From Paenibacillus sp. JZ16 (GTDB taxonomy: Bacteria > Bacillota > Bacilli > Paenibacillales > Paenibacillaceae): 64,000 nucleotides of DNA. Location: assembly GCF_015326965.1 (NCBI RefSeq), contig NZ_CP017659.1:6523001-6587000 (forward strand). The letters are read 5' to 3'. Below are positions 54,045 through 63,602 of this stretch, piece after piece. The translations under genes and the position numbers were made by a program. Below the pieces are notes generated by a model that was given only the letters and a program-made list of their open reading frames with translations, did not search any database and had not been told where the DNA came from. Every line of letters starts with the position of its first letter. The stretch's first letter is position 1.

Positions 54045-54160
54045 CCTTTGACGCAGAATGCCAACATTCGGTACAATCAAGAAAGGCAAAATAATATAGA
54101 AGAAATTAAATTTAAGCACAATCTAGATTTGGTTGCGACGTAGAATAGGAGGCATACCTC

Positions 54161-55792
54161 ATGAATATCGTTCCGGAACCATTATCCCTCGCTTCGCGTC
54201 TCGCTCAGGATTATATTCATCATTTCGACCGGGTAAGCGGGTTCTACGGTGAAGATTACCGCGGCGAGCACAGCTTTGCAGAGCGGGTACAATGGCTGGA
54301 TCTTTCTGAAGACAAGCGAATTCAGCGTAAAGCGTTGGCGGATTGTCTTCGGACGTACAATAAGAAACACAATGATCATCCCGCTGTACATAAATCACTC
54401 CAACTTCTGGAGCGGCCAGGAACGGTTACGATGGTTGGTGGACAACAAAGCGGTTTGTTCACTGGACCTCTGCTTGTCATATATAAAGCAATTACCGTTA
54501 TTCAAGCGGCCCGCGAGGCGGAAGAGCGCTTGAAACGTCCTGTCGTGCCTGTGTTTTGGATCGCCGGGGAGGATCATGATTGGGATGAAGTGAATCATAC
54601 GTACTTCCTGAATCAGGATCTGCAGCTTTCCAAGATCAAGCTTGATGCCAAGGAGGGACTCAGGACGTCAGTTAGTTATACTGACGTTGCTGAGGAAGAT
54701 TGGAATTCGATGCTGGCAGAGCTTCAGACTCAATTGGCAGACAGCGAATATAAGGCAGATCTGCTGAAGATGGCGAGGGAATCGCTGAACGGTTCGGCCG
54801 GGCTCAGCGAGGCATTCGCTAAACTGATCAGCTATCTGTTCGGCAAATATGGGCTGATACTCCTGGATTCGGCAGACCCGGGACTTCGGGCGTTGGAAAT
54901 ACCCATATTCGAATCATTGATTACCCGCAACGAACAAATGGGACTTTCGTACCAGCAGGCTGCGAGGGATATCGCGGGTCAGGGTTATGAAGTCCAGGCT
55001 GATGTATCCGAGAATGGGGCTAACTTGTTCTACTTGCATGAAGGCAGACGCTTGTTGCTTTACCGAGAAGGACATGTATTCTCAGACCGGAAAGGCATCG
55101 TTTCGCTGACGGAAGATGAACTGCTTCGGGATTTGCATCAGCACCCTGAACGCTTCAGCAACAATGTGTTGACCCGTCCAATCATGCAGGATTCACTGCT
55201 GCCCGTGCTCGGGACGATACTCGGTCCAGGCGAGATTTCCTATTGGGCGATTACGCGTTATGCATTCTCCGACTTGGGTTTGCAGATGCCGCTGATCATC
55301 CCAAGAATGTCATTCTCCATCGTAGATGGAACTGTCCATAAGCTGATGGAGAAATACGGATTGTCCTTCGAGGATGTCCAGCTTCACTTGTCTGAGAAGC
55401 GTGAGGCTTGGCTTGCCAGCAAGGACGAGCTGAATTTGGAAGCACGATTCAGTCAAACCCGGGAACAATTTGAAGCATTATATCAGCCTTTAATAGAAGA
55501 TCTTGGCAAAATGCAAAGTGGACTGTTAAAATTAGGTCTAACCAATAAAGATAAAATATTGGAGCAGATGGATTACCTGTTAAGTAAATCCCGGAATGCC
55601 TTGGAACAGCAGCATGAGGCCGCACTGGCACAGTGGAAGCGCATTGAACAGACGTTGTTGCCGGAAGGGAAACCTCAGGAGAGGGTATACAATATCCTGG
55701 AATACATGAATCGTTATGGATTGAATCTGGTGGATCGCCTGATGGAAATCCCATACGCTGCTTCGGGCATTCACAGGGTCGTTTACGTATAA
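54161..55792 (+). CDS. bshC: Bacillithiol biosynthesis cysteine ligase BshC
   Basis: This 543-residue protein matches BshC: a Rossmann-like N-terminal core (VTMVGGQQSGLFTGPLLVIYKAI; PVFWIAGEDHDWDEVNHTY) and a coiled-coil C-terminal part. BshC joins cysteine to GlcN-malate in the last step of bacillithiol synthesis. AGGAGGCATACCTC precedes the ATG. Its location near mraZ is as in B. subtilis (yllA), but here ahcY separates them. Confidence 0.94.
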   Translation: MNIVPEPLSLASRLAQDYIHHFDRVSGFYGEDYRGEHSFAERVQWLDLSEDKRIQRKALADCLRTYNKKHNDHPAVHKSLQLLERPGTVTMVGGQQSGLFTGPLLVIYKAITVIQAAREAEERLKRPVVPVFWIAGEDHDWDEVNHTYFLNQDLQLSKIKLDAKEGLRTSVSYTDVAEEDWNSMLAELQTQLADSEYKADLLKMARESLNGSAGLSEAFAKLISYLFGKYGLILLDSADPGLRALEIPIFESLITRNEQMGLSYQQAARDIAGQGYEVQADVSENGANLFYLHEGRRLLLYREGHVFSDRKGIVSLTEDELLRDLHQHPERFSNNVLTRPIMQDSLLPVLGTILGPGEISYWAITRYAFSDLGLQMPLIIPRMSFSIVDGTVHKLMEKYGLSFEDVQLHLSEKREAWLASKDELNLEARFSQTREQFEALYQPLIEDLGKMQSGLLKLGLTNKDKILEQMDYLLSKSRNALEQQHEAALAQWKRIEQTLLPEGKPQERVYNILEYMNRYGLNLVDRLMEIPYAASGIHRVVYV

Positions 55793-55832
55793 CGATCAGG
55801 AATTCAAACATCAGATCATAGGAGGCCGTTAA

Positions 55833-57101
55833 ATGAGCTCATCATCCATACAAACCAGCAATATTACCGACTTGAAACTGGCACCGGAAGGTCATTTGAA
55901 AATTGATTGGGTGAAGGCGCATATGCCGGTATTGAACCGGGTGCGTGAACAATTCGAGAAAGAACAGCCATTCAAAGGGTTGAAAGTCGCTATCTCCTTG
56001 CATCTGGAAGCCAAGACCGCTTATCTGGCGAAAGTCATTCAGGCCGGCGGAGCTGAAGTGACGATTACGGGAAGTAATCCGCTGTCAACTCAAGATGATG
56101 TATGTGCCGCATTGGTAGAAGACGGAATCACGGTGTTTGCCAAGTATAACCCGGATCCTAAGGAATACAAGCAGCATCTCATTTCAACACTGGAGACCAG
56201 ACCGGATCTGATCATCGACGATGGCGGGGATCTCGTTACGATCCTGCACTCCGAGCGTACCGATCTGCTTGAAGGAATTCGGGGCGGAGCGGAAGAGACA
56301 ACGACAGGCATCCTGCGCCTGAAATCTTTGGAGAAAGAAGGCTCTCTGAAGTTTCCGATGGTTGCCGTGAATGATGCATACTGCAAATACTTGTTTGATA
56401 ACCGTTACGGTACCGGACAATCGGTTTGGGACGGAATTAACCGGACGACCAACCTGGTGGTTGCAGGCAAGACGGTTGTTGTCGTAGGGTATGGCTGGTG
56501 CGGCAAGGGCGTGGCTATGCGTGCCAAAGGTCTTGGTGCCAACGTTATTGTGACCGAGATTGATGCGATTAAGGCCGTTGAGGCTTATATGGACGGCTTC
56601 CGCGTCATGCCAATGCGCGAAGCGGCCAAATTGGGAGACTTCTTTGTAACCGTCACGGGTAACCGCGATGTCATCAGCGGGGAAGACTTTGATGTCATGA
56701 AGGACGGTGCCATTTTATCCAATGCCGGTCACTTCGATGTGGAAGTCAATAAACCGGATTTGTCAGAACGGTCTCAATCGGTTCGGACGGTTCGGCGCAA
56801 TATCGAAGAATATCACCTGAAAGATGGCCGTAAGATTTATTTGCTTGCCGATGGCCGTTTGGTGAATCTGGCGGCAGGTGACGGACATCCGGCGGAAATT
56901 ATGGATATGACGTTTGCGCTCCAGGCACTGTCGCTCAAACATGTGAATGATCACTACAAGAACATCGGTAACCGCGTTGTAAATGTTCCTTACGAATTGG
57001 ATGAACAGGTTGCCTTGTATAAACTGGAAAGTCTAGGTATTACAATCGACAGCCTGAGCGCTGAGCAGAAGTCTTACTTGGACAGCTGGGCTCAGCACTA
57101 A
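55833..57101 (+). CDS. ahcY: Adenosylhomocysteinase
   Basis: This 422-residue NAD-dependent enzyme splits S-adenosylhomocysteine to homocysteine and adenosine. Visible features are HLEAKTAYLAKVI, the NAD-binding VVVVGYGWCGKGVAMRAKG, NDAYCKYLFDNRYGTGQS and HFDVEV. The protein is of the short class lacking the insert of about 40 residues found in many proteobacterial and eukaryotic forms. It sits between bshC and mraZ, where B. subtilis has no such gene (it uses the MtnN/LuxS route). AGGAGGCCGTTAA precedes the ATG. Confidence 0.94.
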   Translation: MSSSSIQTSNITDLKLAPEGHLKIDWVKAHMPVLNRVREQFEKEQPFKGLKVAISLHLEAKTAYLAKVIQAGGAEVTITGSNPLSTQDDVCAALVEDGITVFAKYNPDPKEYKQHLISTLETRPDLIIDDGGDLVTILHSERTDLLEGIRGGAEETTTGILRLKSLEKEGSLKFPMVAVNDAYCKYLFDNRYGTGQSVWDGINRTTNLVVAGKTVVVVGYGWCGKGVAMRAKGLGANVIVTEIDAIKAVEAYMDGFRVMPMREAAKLGDFFVTVTGNRDVISGEDFDVMKDGAILSNAGHFDVEVNKPDLSERSQSVRTVRRNIEEYHLKDGRKIYLLADGRLVNLAAGDGHPAEIMDMTFALQALSLKHVNDHYKNIGNRVVNVPYELDEQVALYKLESLGITIDSLSAEQKSYLDSWAQH

Positions 57102-57127
57102 ACAGCAGCAGCTTTAGATCATTTGCA

Positions 57128-57169
57128 AACCTCCTTTCCATCCCCATGCGGGATGAAAGGAGGTTTTTT
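57128..57169 (+). terminator. Intrinsic terminator after ahcY
   Basis: AACCTCCTTT pairs with AAAGGAGGTT and ATCC with GGAT across a CCATGC loop; T residues follow. It separates ahcY from the division cluster. Confidence 0.92.
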
Positions 57170-57223
57170 GTGCGAATGTTCTGAGAGAAAGTTCCAAAAA
57201 AACAAATGCTCGATAGAAGGTAT

Positions 57224-57280
57224 TTGATTCTTGACGCCGAATCTATTATCCTAAAGTGGTGGAAAGTGGTGCAAAGTGGG
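57224..57280 (+). promoter_or_regulatory. mraZ promoter region with a triple MraZ-type box
   Basis: Three direct repeats, AAAGTGGT (57253), AAAGTGGT (57263) and AAAGTGGG (57273), are spaced exactly 10 bases apart, so they lie on one face of the helix. This matches the repeated GTGG-type boxes bound by MraZ in other bacteria. A possible promoter, TTGATT (57224-57229)-N17-TATCCT (57247-57252), lies just upstream, so bound MraZ would cover the start site. Confidence 0.75.
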
Positions 57281-57308
57281 GAATCGGGGTTAAGGGGTGG
57301 AGTGCCTG

Positions 57309-57746
57309 ATGTTCATGGGGGAGTTTCAACATAGCATCGACGATAAGGGGAGAATCATTATCCCTGCTAAGTTTCGCGACCTCCTGGGCACCTCGTTTAT
57401 CGTAACCCGCGGATTGGACAATTGCCTCTTTGTATACCCCAAAGATGAATGGGCCATCATGGAACAGAAGCTCAAATCCCTGCCGCTCATGAAGTCGGAT
57501 GCACGCGCATTCACCCGGTTTTTTTTCTCCGGGGCGACGGAATGTGAATGGGATAAACAGGGAAGGGTAAATTTGCCGGGCAATTTGCGCGAGTTCGCCA
57601 AGCTCGAGAAGGAATGCGTCGTCATCGGCGTATCGAGCCGAGTGGAGATCTGGAGCAAGGAGCAGTGGCAGAATTACTATCAGCAGTCGGAGGAAGCATT
57701 CAATGACATTGCTGAGAAGCTGGTAGATTTTGATTTTGATTTATAA
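57309..57746 (+). CDS. mraZ: Transcriptional regulator MraZ
   Basis: This 145-residue protein consists of two AbrB/SpoVT-like repeats ([21 protein letters not shown] and [20 protein letters not shown]). MraZ forms a ring-like oligomer and represses its own division and cell-wall operon. ATG 57309 is set by GGGGTGGAGTGCC; a further ATG at 57297 lies upstream. Triple AAAGTGG repeats before the gene are its likely binding site. Confidence 0.95.
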   Translation: MFMGEFQHSIDDKGRIIIPAKFRDLLGTSFIVTRGLDNCLFVYPKDEWAIMEQKLKSLPLMKSDARAFTRFFFSGATECEWDKQGRVNLPGNLREFAKLEKECVVIGVSSRVEIWSKEQWQNYYQQSEEAFNDIAEKLVDFDFDL

Positions 57747-57822
57747 CCAGCTAGGAACATCGTATTGAAATGGACAAGTTACACTTAAAATCATGAATGA
57801 GACACAATGGAGGGCTGCAGCT

Positions 57823-58776
57823 TTGTTCCATCACATCACAGTGCTTAAGCAAGAAGCGACAGAAGGGCTGCGCATCAAACCAGACGGTATATATGTTGAC
57901 TGTACGCTCGGGGGAGCAGGGCACAGCTCGCTGATTGCTTCCCAACTAAGTTCGAATGGTCGGTTAATCGCATTGGATCAGGACGATTGGGCTTTGAATA
58001 ACGCCCGGGAAGTCATGAAGCCGTATGTGGACCGGATCACGCTCGTCAAAACCAATTTTCGTGATTTGGAGGAAGTGCTCCGTAACGAAGTGGAGGTTGA
58101 CGAGAACGGGCAGCCGCAAGTTGACGGTATACTGTTCGATTTGGGCGTATCTTCTCCGCAGTTCGATGAAGGGGAGAGAGGGTTTAGTTACAATCATGAT
58201 GCCCCGCTGGATATGCGGATGGATCAATCCGCCGAGCTTACCGCAGCCAAGATTGTAAACGAATGGCCGGAACAGGAAATTGCGCGAATATTGTATGAAT
58301 ACGGTGAAGAGAAATTTTCAAGGCGGATTGCCAAGGTCATTGTTGAAAGAAGGGCACAGAGCCCTATTCAGACAACCGGCGAGCTTGTCGAGATGATTAA
58401 GGAAGGGATTCCGGCCGCAGCTCGTAGAACAGGCGGCCACCCGGCCAAACGAAGCTTTCAAGCGTTTCGTATAGCGGTAAATGATGAGCTTGGCGCATTC
58501 AAAGACGCGCTTCACCAAGCAGTGCGATGTCTTGCACCGGGAGGAAGAGTGTCGGTCATCACGTTTCACTCGCTCGAAGACCGGATATGCAAACAGATTT
58601 TTAACAGTTACATTCCCAAGTGTACATGCCCTCCAGATTTTCCGATGTGTGTATGCGGAGGTGGCCAAGGTGAGCTGAAGTTGGTGAACCGTAAACCGCT
58701 TATCCCCTCTGCGGAGGAGATTGAGAGTAATCCAAGGGCGCGTTCGGCGAAGCTGCGGATTGCGGAGAAACTGTAG
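57823..58776 (+). CDS. rsmH: 16S rRNA (cytosine1402-N4) methyltransferase RsmH (MraW)
   Basis: This 317-residue SAM enzyme methylates C1402 of 16S rRNA. Features are [18 protein letters not shown] (SAM motif), [21 protein letters not shown], and the insertion domain through RISEVI-like [17 protein letters not shown]. The start is TTG 57823 ([12 protein letters not shown]), as in B. subtilis (MFQHKTVL), with GGAGG ten bases upstream; ATG 57793 would add ten residues. A zinc-like [12 protein letters not shown] segment lies near the C-terminus. Confidence 0.95.
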   Translation: MFHHITVLKQEATEGLRIKPDGIYVDCTLGGAGHSSLIASQLSSNGRLIALDQDDWALNNAREVMKPYVDRITLVKTNFRDLEEVLRNEVEVDENGQPQVDGILFDLGVSSPQFDEGERGFSYNHDAPLDMRMDQSAELTAAKIVNEWPEQEIARILYEYGEEKFSRRIAKVIVERRAQSPIQTTGELVEMIKEGIPAAARRTGGHPAKRSFQAFRIAVNDELGAFKDALHQAVRCLAPGGRVSVITFHSLEDRICKQIFNSYIPKCTCPPDFPMCVCGGGQGELKLVNRKPLIPSAEEIESNPRARSAKLRIAEKL

Positions 58777-58809
58777 AAACATAAAATCCCTGAAGAAGGA
58801 GAATCAGCC

Positions 58810-59223
58810 ATGGCTTACACGCGCGGCAATTTAGCCGTACAGGAGAGACAGAAGGAAACGCAGCAGTCCGCTTATCTCGAGAAGACAAAAGTCGTCAAAC
58901 GTCGTTCCCAGCTTCCGCAAAAAGAAAAGCTGTTGTATTTGTTATCCGTGGTATTTGTGGTTGCCGTCATGGGCGTCATTGGCATGAGTCATGTTCATTC
59001 CTATGACTTGAACCGGCAGATCCAGTCGACGGAAAATAAGACACTCGAAGCTAAACGAAATATCAATCAGCTTCAGGTTGAGAAGCAAACACTGGAGACG
59101 CAAATATTGGACAAGGCGAAAGAGCTGGGCTATGTCCCTATTGATGACAATAATACGATCCATCTATCACCGGTCTCGGGGTCATCCGAGACACAGAATT
59201 CGGACTCGGGACAAAATGATTGA
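58810..59223 (+). CDS. ftsL: Cell division protein FtsL
   Basis: This 137-residue protein has a basic N-terminus, one membrane helix (LLYLLSVVFVVAVMGVIGMSH), a leucine-zipper-like extracellular coiled coil (LNRQIQSTENKTLEAKRNINQLQVEK) and a Ser/Asp-rich tail. FtsL joins DivIC and PBP2B in the divisome. It lies between rsmH and the pbpB gene, as in other Firmicutes. AGAAGGAGAATCAGCC precedes the ATG. Confidence 0.92.
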   Translation: MAYTRGNLAVQERQKETQQSAYLEKTKVVKRRSQLPQKEKLLYLLSVVFVVAVMGVIGMSHVHSYDLNRQIQSTENKTLEAKRNINQLQVEKQTLETQILDKAKELGYVPIDDNNTIHLSPVSGSSETQNSDSGQND

Positions 59224-59241
59224 AGTGTGAGGTTTTGACCG

Positions 59242-61512
59242 ATGATAAAAAAAATTAAACTGCGTACCGTGCTAATAGGGGGATGTATAACCCTCTTTTT
59301 TGCTTTATTGATTGGTCGGGTGTTTTGGCTGCAGGTGATCGATAACGACTTCTGGAAGGAACAAGCTTTATCGAAATGGTCGCGTAAACAGGATCTTCCA
59401 GCCACGCGAGGAACGATCACGGATCGGGACGGCGATATTCTTGCCATGGATGCGCCTGCCTTTACAGTTATTGTGAATCCTGCGGTCATTCAGGCTAATG
59501 GCATGGAGAATGAGGTCGTAAAAGGACTGCATGAGATTCTCGACAAGGATGAGGACGAACTCCGTGAACTGGTTAAAGCTAAAGACGATAAGGGCGAATA
59601 CCTCAAGGGCCGCGAAGTCCGCAGCGAGGGATGGAAGATTGACCAGGAGAAGATGGAAGAGGTTAAAGCGTTTAGTGAAAGCTTGAATAAAAAATTAAAG
59701 GCAACCGGTAAAGTTCCCGATTCGGGCATCGGCTTTCAGCGAGAGTCAAAACGATTTTATCCACAAAAGACAGTGGCTGCACATATCTTGGGATATACCG
59801 ATCACCAGGGCAAGGGTATCGGGGGCATTGAGCAATTTTATGACGACAAGCTGAAGGGAACCGATGGATTCGCTTCTTACAAGAGTGATAAGAAAGGGGT
59901 CAAGCTCCCGAGTGAAGACGATTTATACCAGCCTGCAATAAATGGGAATAATTTAGTACTGACGACAGACGATACAATCCAGTATTATATCGAGGAAGCG
60001 ATGCGCGACACGTATAACCAATATAAACCAATCAGTATGACGGTCATCGCAGCGGATCCGAACACGATGGAAATACTGGGAATGGCCAATATGCCGACTT
60101 TTGATCCCAATACATATTCGAAATGGAATCAAAAGAATTTTATCAATCATGCCGTGCGGTCCATCTATGAGCCGGGATCAACTTTCAAAATTGTTACGCT
60201 TGCCAGCGCAGTGCAGGAAAAGCTGTTTAGCCCGGGTGCGATTTATCAATCCGGATCCATAAGAGCGGGTGGAAGAACCCACCGGGACATTAACAGCGTA
60301 GGCTGGGGCCCTATTACCTACCTCGAAGGCGTGAAAAGGTCGAGTAACGTGGCATTTGTAAAATTGGGTTACGAAATGCTCGGCAAGGAACGATTTACCA
60401 ACTATATTCGGGATTTTGGGTTTACGCAGAAAACGGAAATTGATCTTCCGGGGGAGATTCTCGGTACCTTAAATATGACTTATGACTCCGATATTTCAAC
60501 CATGACCTACGGATACGCCGTATCCGTAACGCCTATTCAACAGATTGCGGCCATTTCAGCCGTTGCCAACGGAGGCAAGCTCATGCAGCCTCATATGGTC
60601 AAGCAGATCGAGGACCCCAACACGGGCAAGGTTGAGAAAATCGAACCGAAAGTCGTGCGCCAGGTCATATCTCCTGAGGCCGCAAGAGAGACAGGGACTT
60701 ACCTTGAGCAAGTTGTAGCTGACCAGGTAAATGGTACAGGAAGGCTTGCATATATCGACGGCTACCGGGTTGCGGGCAAAACCGGTACCGCTATAAAATC
60801 CGGCGGCGGATATAAAGACCGTACGAAACAAGTCGTTTCATTCATCGGGTACGCTCCCGTCGAGAATCCGAAGATAGCCGTGCTGGTCATTATCGATGAA
60901 CCTAACGTTGAAAAGGGCGGCGGTACGTTGGCGGCGCCTATATTTAAAGAGATCGTATCCAAGACATTGAATTATTGGGGCGTTCCCAAATCGAATGTAA
61001 AGCAGGATAAAGAAAAAACGAATTCAGTAACATCGCTGAAGGATTCCCTGAAAGCACCGGATTTTACGGGGTTGAAGCTGAGTGACGTAAAAGCCAAGCT
61101 GTTGAAGGATGGCGTGGCGTTTGAGACCTTGGGCAACGGAAATACGGTGAAGGAGCAATACCCGCCTGCCAATGCGATCATTAGTGCAGGACAACGGATT
61201 TATCTTCTTACAGAGGATAGTCCAACGATGAAAATCCCGAATTTAGAGGGTGAATCGCTTAGGGACGCCATGGAAGTGCTCACCTTGATGAAAGTAAAGG
61301 TTAATGTTCAGGGTGAAGGCTACGTTGTTTCGCAATTGGAAGCCAAGGAGAATGGCCAGCGAATCGTGCAGTTAACGCTGAAATCGGCTCAAGAGTTAAT
61401 CACGGGAAGCAGCGGCTCTGATGAAACATCATCCGATGGCAGCGAGGAATCCAGTGGTGATGAATCCAACGATGAGGAAACAGAAGCAACAGGCAAGACC
61501 GAAGGGGAATAG
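59242..61512 (+). CDS. pbpB: Septal penicillin-binding protein 2B with PASTA domains
   Basis: This 756-residue class B PBP is the division transpeptidase. It has an N-terminal membrane anchor (TVLIGGCITLFFALLIGRVFW), a dimerisation domain and a transpeptidase domain with SxxK motif STFK (Ser near residue 313), SSN and KTGTA, then two C-terminal PASTA repeats (APDFTGLKLSDVKAKLL; IPNLEGESLRDAMEVL) and a long acidic Ser/Glu tail. TGA-TTGAAGTG spacing puts it 18 bases after ftsL. SpoVD, its sporulation relative, follows. Confidence 0.94.
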   Translation: MIKKIKLRTVLIGGCITLFFALLIGRVFWLQVIDNDFWKEQALSKWSRKQDLPATRGTITDRDGDILAMDAPAFTVIVNPAVIQANGMENEVVKGLHEILDKDEDELRELVKAKDDKGEYLKGREVRSEGWKIDQEKMEEVKAFSESLNKKLKATGKVPDSGIGFQRESKRFYPQKTVAAHILGYTDHQGKGIGGIEQFYDDKLKGTDGFASYKSDKKGVKLPSEDDLYQPAINGNNLVLTTDDTIQYYIEEAMRDTYNQYKPISMTVIAADPNTMEILGMANMPTFDPNTYSKWNQKNFINHAVRSIYEPGSTFKIVTLASAVQEKLFSPGAIYQSGSIRAGGRTHRDINSVGWGPITYLEGVKRSSNVAFVKLGYEMLGKERFTNYIRDFGFTQKTEIDLPGEILGTLNMTYDSDISTMTYGYAVSVTPIQQIAAISAVANGGKLMQPHMVKQIEDPNTGKVEKIEPKVVRQVISPEAARETGTYLEQVVADQVNGTGRLAYIDGYRVAGKTGTAIKSGGGYKDRTKQVVSFIGYAPVENPKIAVLVIIDEPNVEKGGGTLAAPIFKEIVSKTLNYWGVPKSNVKQDKEKTNSVTSLKDSLKAPDFTGLKLSDVKAKLLKDGVAFETLGNGNTVKEQYPPANAIISAGQRIYLLTEDSPTMKIPNLEGESLRDAMEVLTLMKVKVNVQGEGYVVSQLEAKENGQRIVQLTLKSAQELITGSSGSDETSSDGSEESSGDESNDEETEATGKTEGE

Positions 61513-61527
61513 CTTGTTCTAACCCGG

Positions 61528-61582
61528 GTTTGTCCCGAATACTCATGTGAAGAACGCATATCATGAGCTTTCGGGTTCAAAC
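61528..61582. other. Long imperfect inverted repeat between pbpB and spoVD, with a SigE-like promoter
   Basis: GTTTG (61528-61532), CCCGAA (61534-61539) and CTCATG (61542-61547) pair with CATGAG (61562-61567), TTCGGG (61570-61575) and CAAAC (61578-61582), with small internal loops. No T tract follows, so it is not a standard terminator. A SigE-like GAATACT (61537-61543)-N13-CATATCAT (61557-61564) is embedded in it. SpoVD is mother-cell specific in B. subtilis. Confidence 0.55.
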
Positions 61583-61598
61583 AGGGAGGGAAGCTTAG

Positions 61599-63542
61599 GT
61601 GAAAGTATCCAAGGTATCGCAGCGGAGAAGGCTGCTCTGGAGCCTGCTGCTGCTGCTCTTGCTGTTCTCAGCACTGATTATCAGACTGGCTTATGTGCAG
61701 ATTGGGAAAGGCGCGGAGCTGTCGGCGAAGGCGGAGGATCTCTGGCGCCGCGACATTCCGTTTGCGGCACAGCGTGGTGAAATTTTGGATCGTAACGGAA
61801 CCGCATTGGTTACGAATATAACGACACCGACCATTTGGGCGATTCCTGTACAAATCAAAGATCCGGACCATACAGCCGAGACGTTGTCCGGGCTGATCAG
61901 CATGGACAAAGCCGATATCAAGAAAATCATTACGAAACGTTCGAGATTGGAACGGATAAATCCCGGTGGACGAAAAATTACGATGGAGCTGGCTCAGGAA
62001 ATTCGTGATTTGAAGCTGCCGGGTATCGTTGTTGCTGAGGATAACAAACGGTATTATCCCTATGGCGATCTCGCAGCCCATATTTTGGGGTTCACGGGAG
62101 CCTACAGCCAGGGACTCACCGGGCTGGAAGCCATGCATGACGACAAGCTGAAGGGCTTCGAAGGCGGAATATCCTATCTGTCCGATGCGGGCGGAAGAAT
62201 CATGCCGGGCTCCTCGGAGAAATACGTAGAGCCCCGCGACGGTCTGAATCTGGAGCTGACGATCGATAAATCGATTCAGTCCATAATGGAGCGGGAGCTT
62301 GATCAAGCGATGGTGAAGTATCAGGCGAATGGGGCTTGGTCGATCGCCATGAATCCCAAGACAGGCGAGATTTTGGCAATGGCCAGCAGGCCAGGGTATT
62401 CTCCTGCCAATTACCAGGAGTTTTCAGCCGAGACGTACAACCGCAACCTGCCGATCTGGATGACCTATGAACCAGGATCGACATTCAAGATTATTACGCT
62501 TGCCGCTGCCCTTGAAGAGGACAAGGTTGACCTGAAGAACGACCACTTCTTTGACAGTGGGGCGGTAGAGGTCGGTGGAGCGAGACTGCGCTGCTGGAAA
62601 AAAGGCGGCCATGGCAGTCAGACCTTCATGGAGGTTGTTCAGAACTCCTGCAACCCGGGCTTCGTCGCGTTAGGTCAGAAGCTGGGCAAGGAAAGCCTGT
62701 TTCAGTATATCCGCGATTTTGGCTTCGGGGCAAAGACGGGCATCGATTTGAATGGGGAAGAGAATGGGATCCTGTTCAAACTCGACAATGTCGGTCCTGT
62801 TGAGCTGGCGACAACGGCATTTGGGCAAGGGGTATCGGTTACGCCGATCCAGCAGGTTGCTGCAGTGTCTGCCGCCATTAACGGCGGCAAATTGTTTAAG
62901 CCGCATGTGGCCAAGGCGTGGGTCAATCCAGAAACGGGAGAGACGGTCGAGGAAATCAAGCCGGAGCTTGTCAGACAAGTGATCTCGGAGGAAACATCCA
63001 AGCAAGTCCGCGAGGCACTCGAGAGCGTCGTTGCTAAGGGGACCGGGCGCCCTGCCTTCATCGACGGCTATCGAGTCGGAGGGAAGACGGGAACCGCCCA
63101 GAAGGTTATTAACGGCCGGTACTCATCGACCGAGCATATCGTATCGTTCATCGGATTCGCGCCTGCCGATGATCCTGAAATTGTGGTGTACACGGCGGTA
63201 GATAATCCGAAGGGCATTCAATTCGGTGGCGTCGTGGCTGCTCCGATCGTGCAGAATATCCTGGAGGATGCGCTGCATTATATGAATGTTCCGCCGCGTA
63301 AAGACCAGCTTGCCCGTGAATACAAGTATGGTGAGACACCAACCGTGACTGTACCGAACCTGGTCGGAGCTACGGTTCAGGATCTGTATGAGGATCTGAA
63401 TATGAATTTCATGCTGGCCAAGTCCGGGACCGGCAACACAGTGATTTCCCAGGCGCCGAAGCCGGGAAGTCGGGTAGAGCGAGGGTCTACCATTCGGATC
63501 TATATGGGTGAAGACCCCGAGGGAACCAAGCACGAACATTAA
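61599..63542 (+). CDS. spoVD: Stage V sporulation protein D, cortex transpeptidase
   Basis: This 647-residue class B PBP has a membrane anchor (LLWSLLLLLLLFSALIIRLAY), a transpeptidase domain with STFK (Ser near residue 294), SCN in QNSCNPGF and KTGTA, and one C-terminal PASTA domain (TVPNLVGATVQDLYEDL). SpoVD builds the spore cortex with SpoVE. The start is GTG 61599, with GGGAGGGA about 10 bases upstream. It is shorter than PBP2B and lacks its second PASTA and acidic tail, which fits SpoVD. Confidence 0.94.
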   Translation: MKVSKVSQRRRLLWSLLLLLLLFSALIIRLAYVQIGKGAELSAKAEDLWRRDIPFAAQRGEILDRNGTALVTNITTPTIWAIPVQIKDPDHTAETLSGLISMDKADIKKIITKRSRLERINPGGRKITMELAQEIRDLKLPGIVVAEDNKRYYPYGDLAAHILGFTGAYSQGLTGLEAMHDDKLKGFEGGISYLSDAGGRIMPGSSEKYVEPRDGLNLELTIDKSIQSIMERELDQAMVKYQANGAWSIAMNPKTGEILAMASRPGYSPANYQEFSAETYNRNLPIWMTYEPGSTFKIITLAAALEEDKVDLKNDHFFDSGAVEVGGARLRCWKKGGHGSQTFMEVVQNSCNPGFVALGQKLGKESLFQYIRDFGFGAKTGIDLNGEENGILFKLDNVGPVELATTAFGQGVSVTPIQQVAAVSAAINGGKLFKPHVAKAWVNPETGETVEEIKPELVRQVISEETSKQVREALESVVAKGTGRPAFIDGYRVGGKTGTAQKVINGRYSSTEHIVSFIGFAPADDPEIVVYTAVDNPKGIQFGGVVAAPIVQNILEDALHYMNVPPRKDQLAREYKYGETPTVTVPNLVGATVQDLYEDLNMNFMLAKSGTGNTVISQAPKPGSRVERGSTIRIYMGEDPEGTKHEH

Positions 63543-63602
63543 GGCATCATCCGATTCGGGAGCGAGGGCGGATGATGCAGATATATAGAGAGAGGGATAA
63601 CA

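Noticed and set aside
57253..57280. Short CRISPR-like direct repeats
   Set aside because: Three 8-base repeats at 10-base spacing with no spacers; better explained as an MraZ operator.
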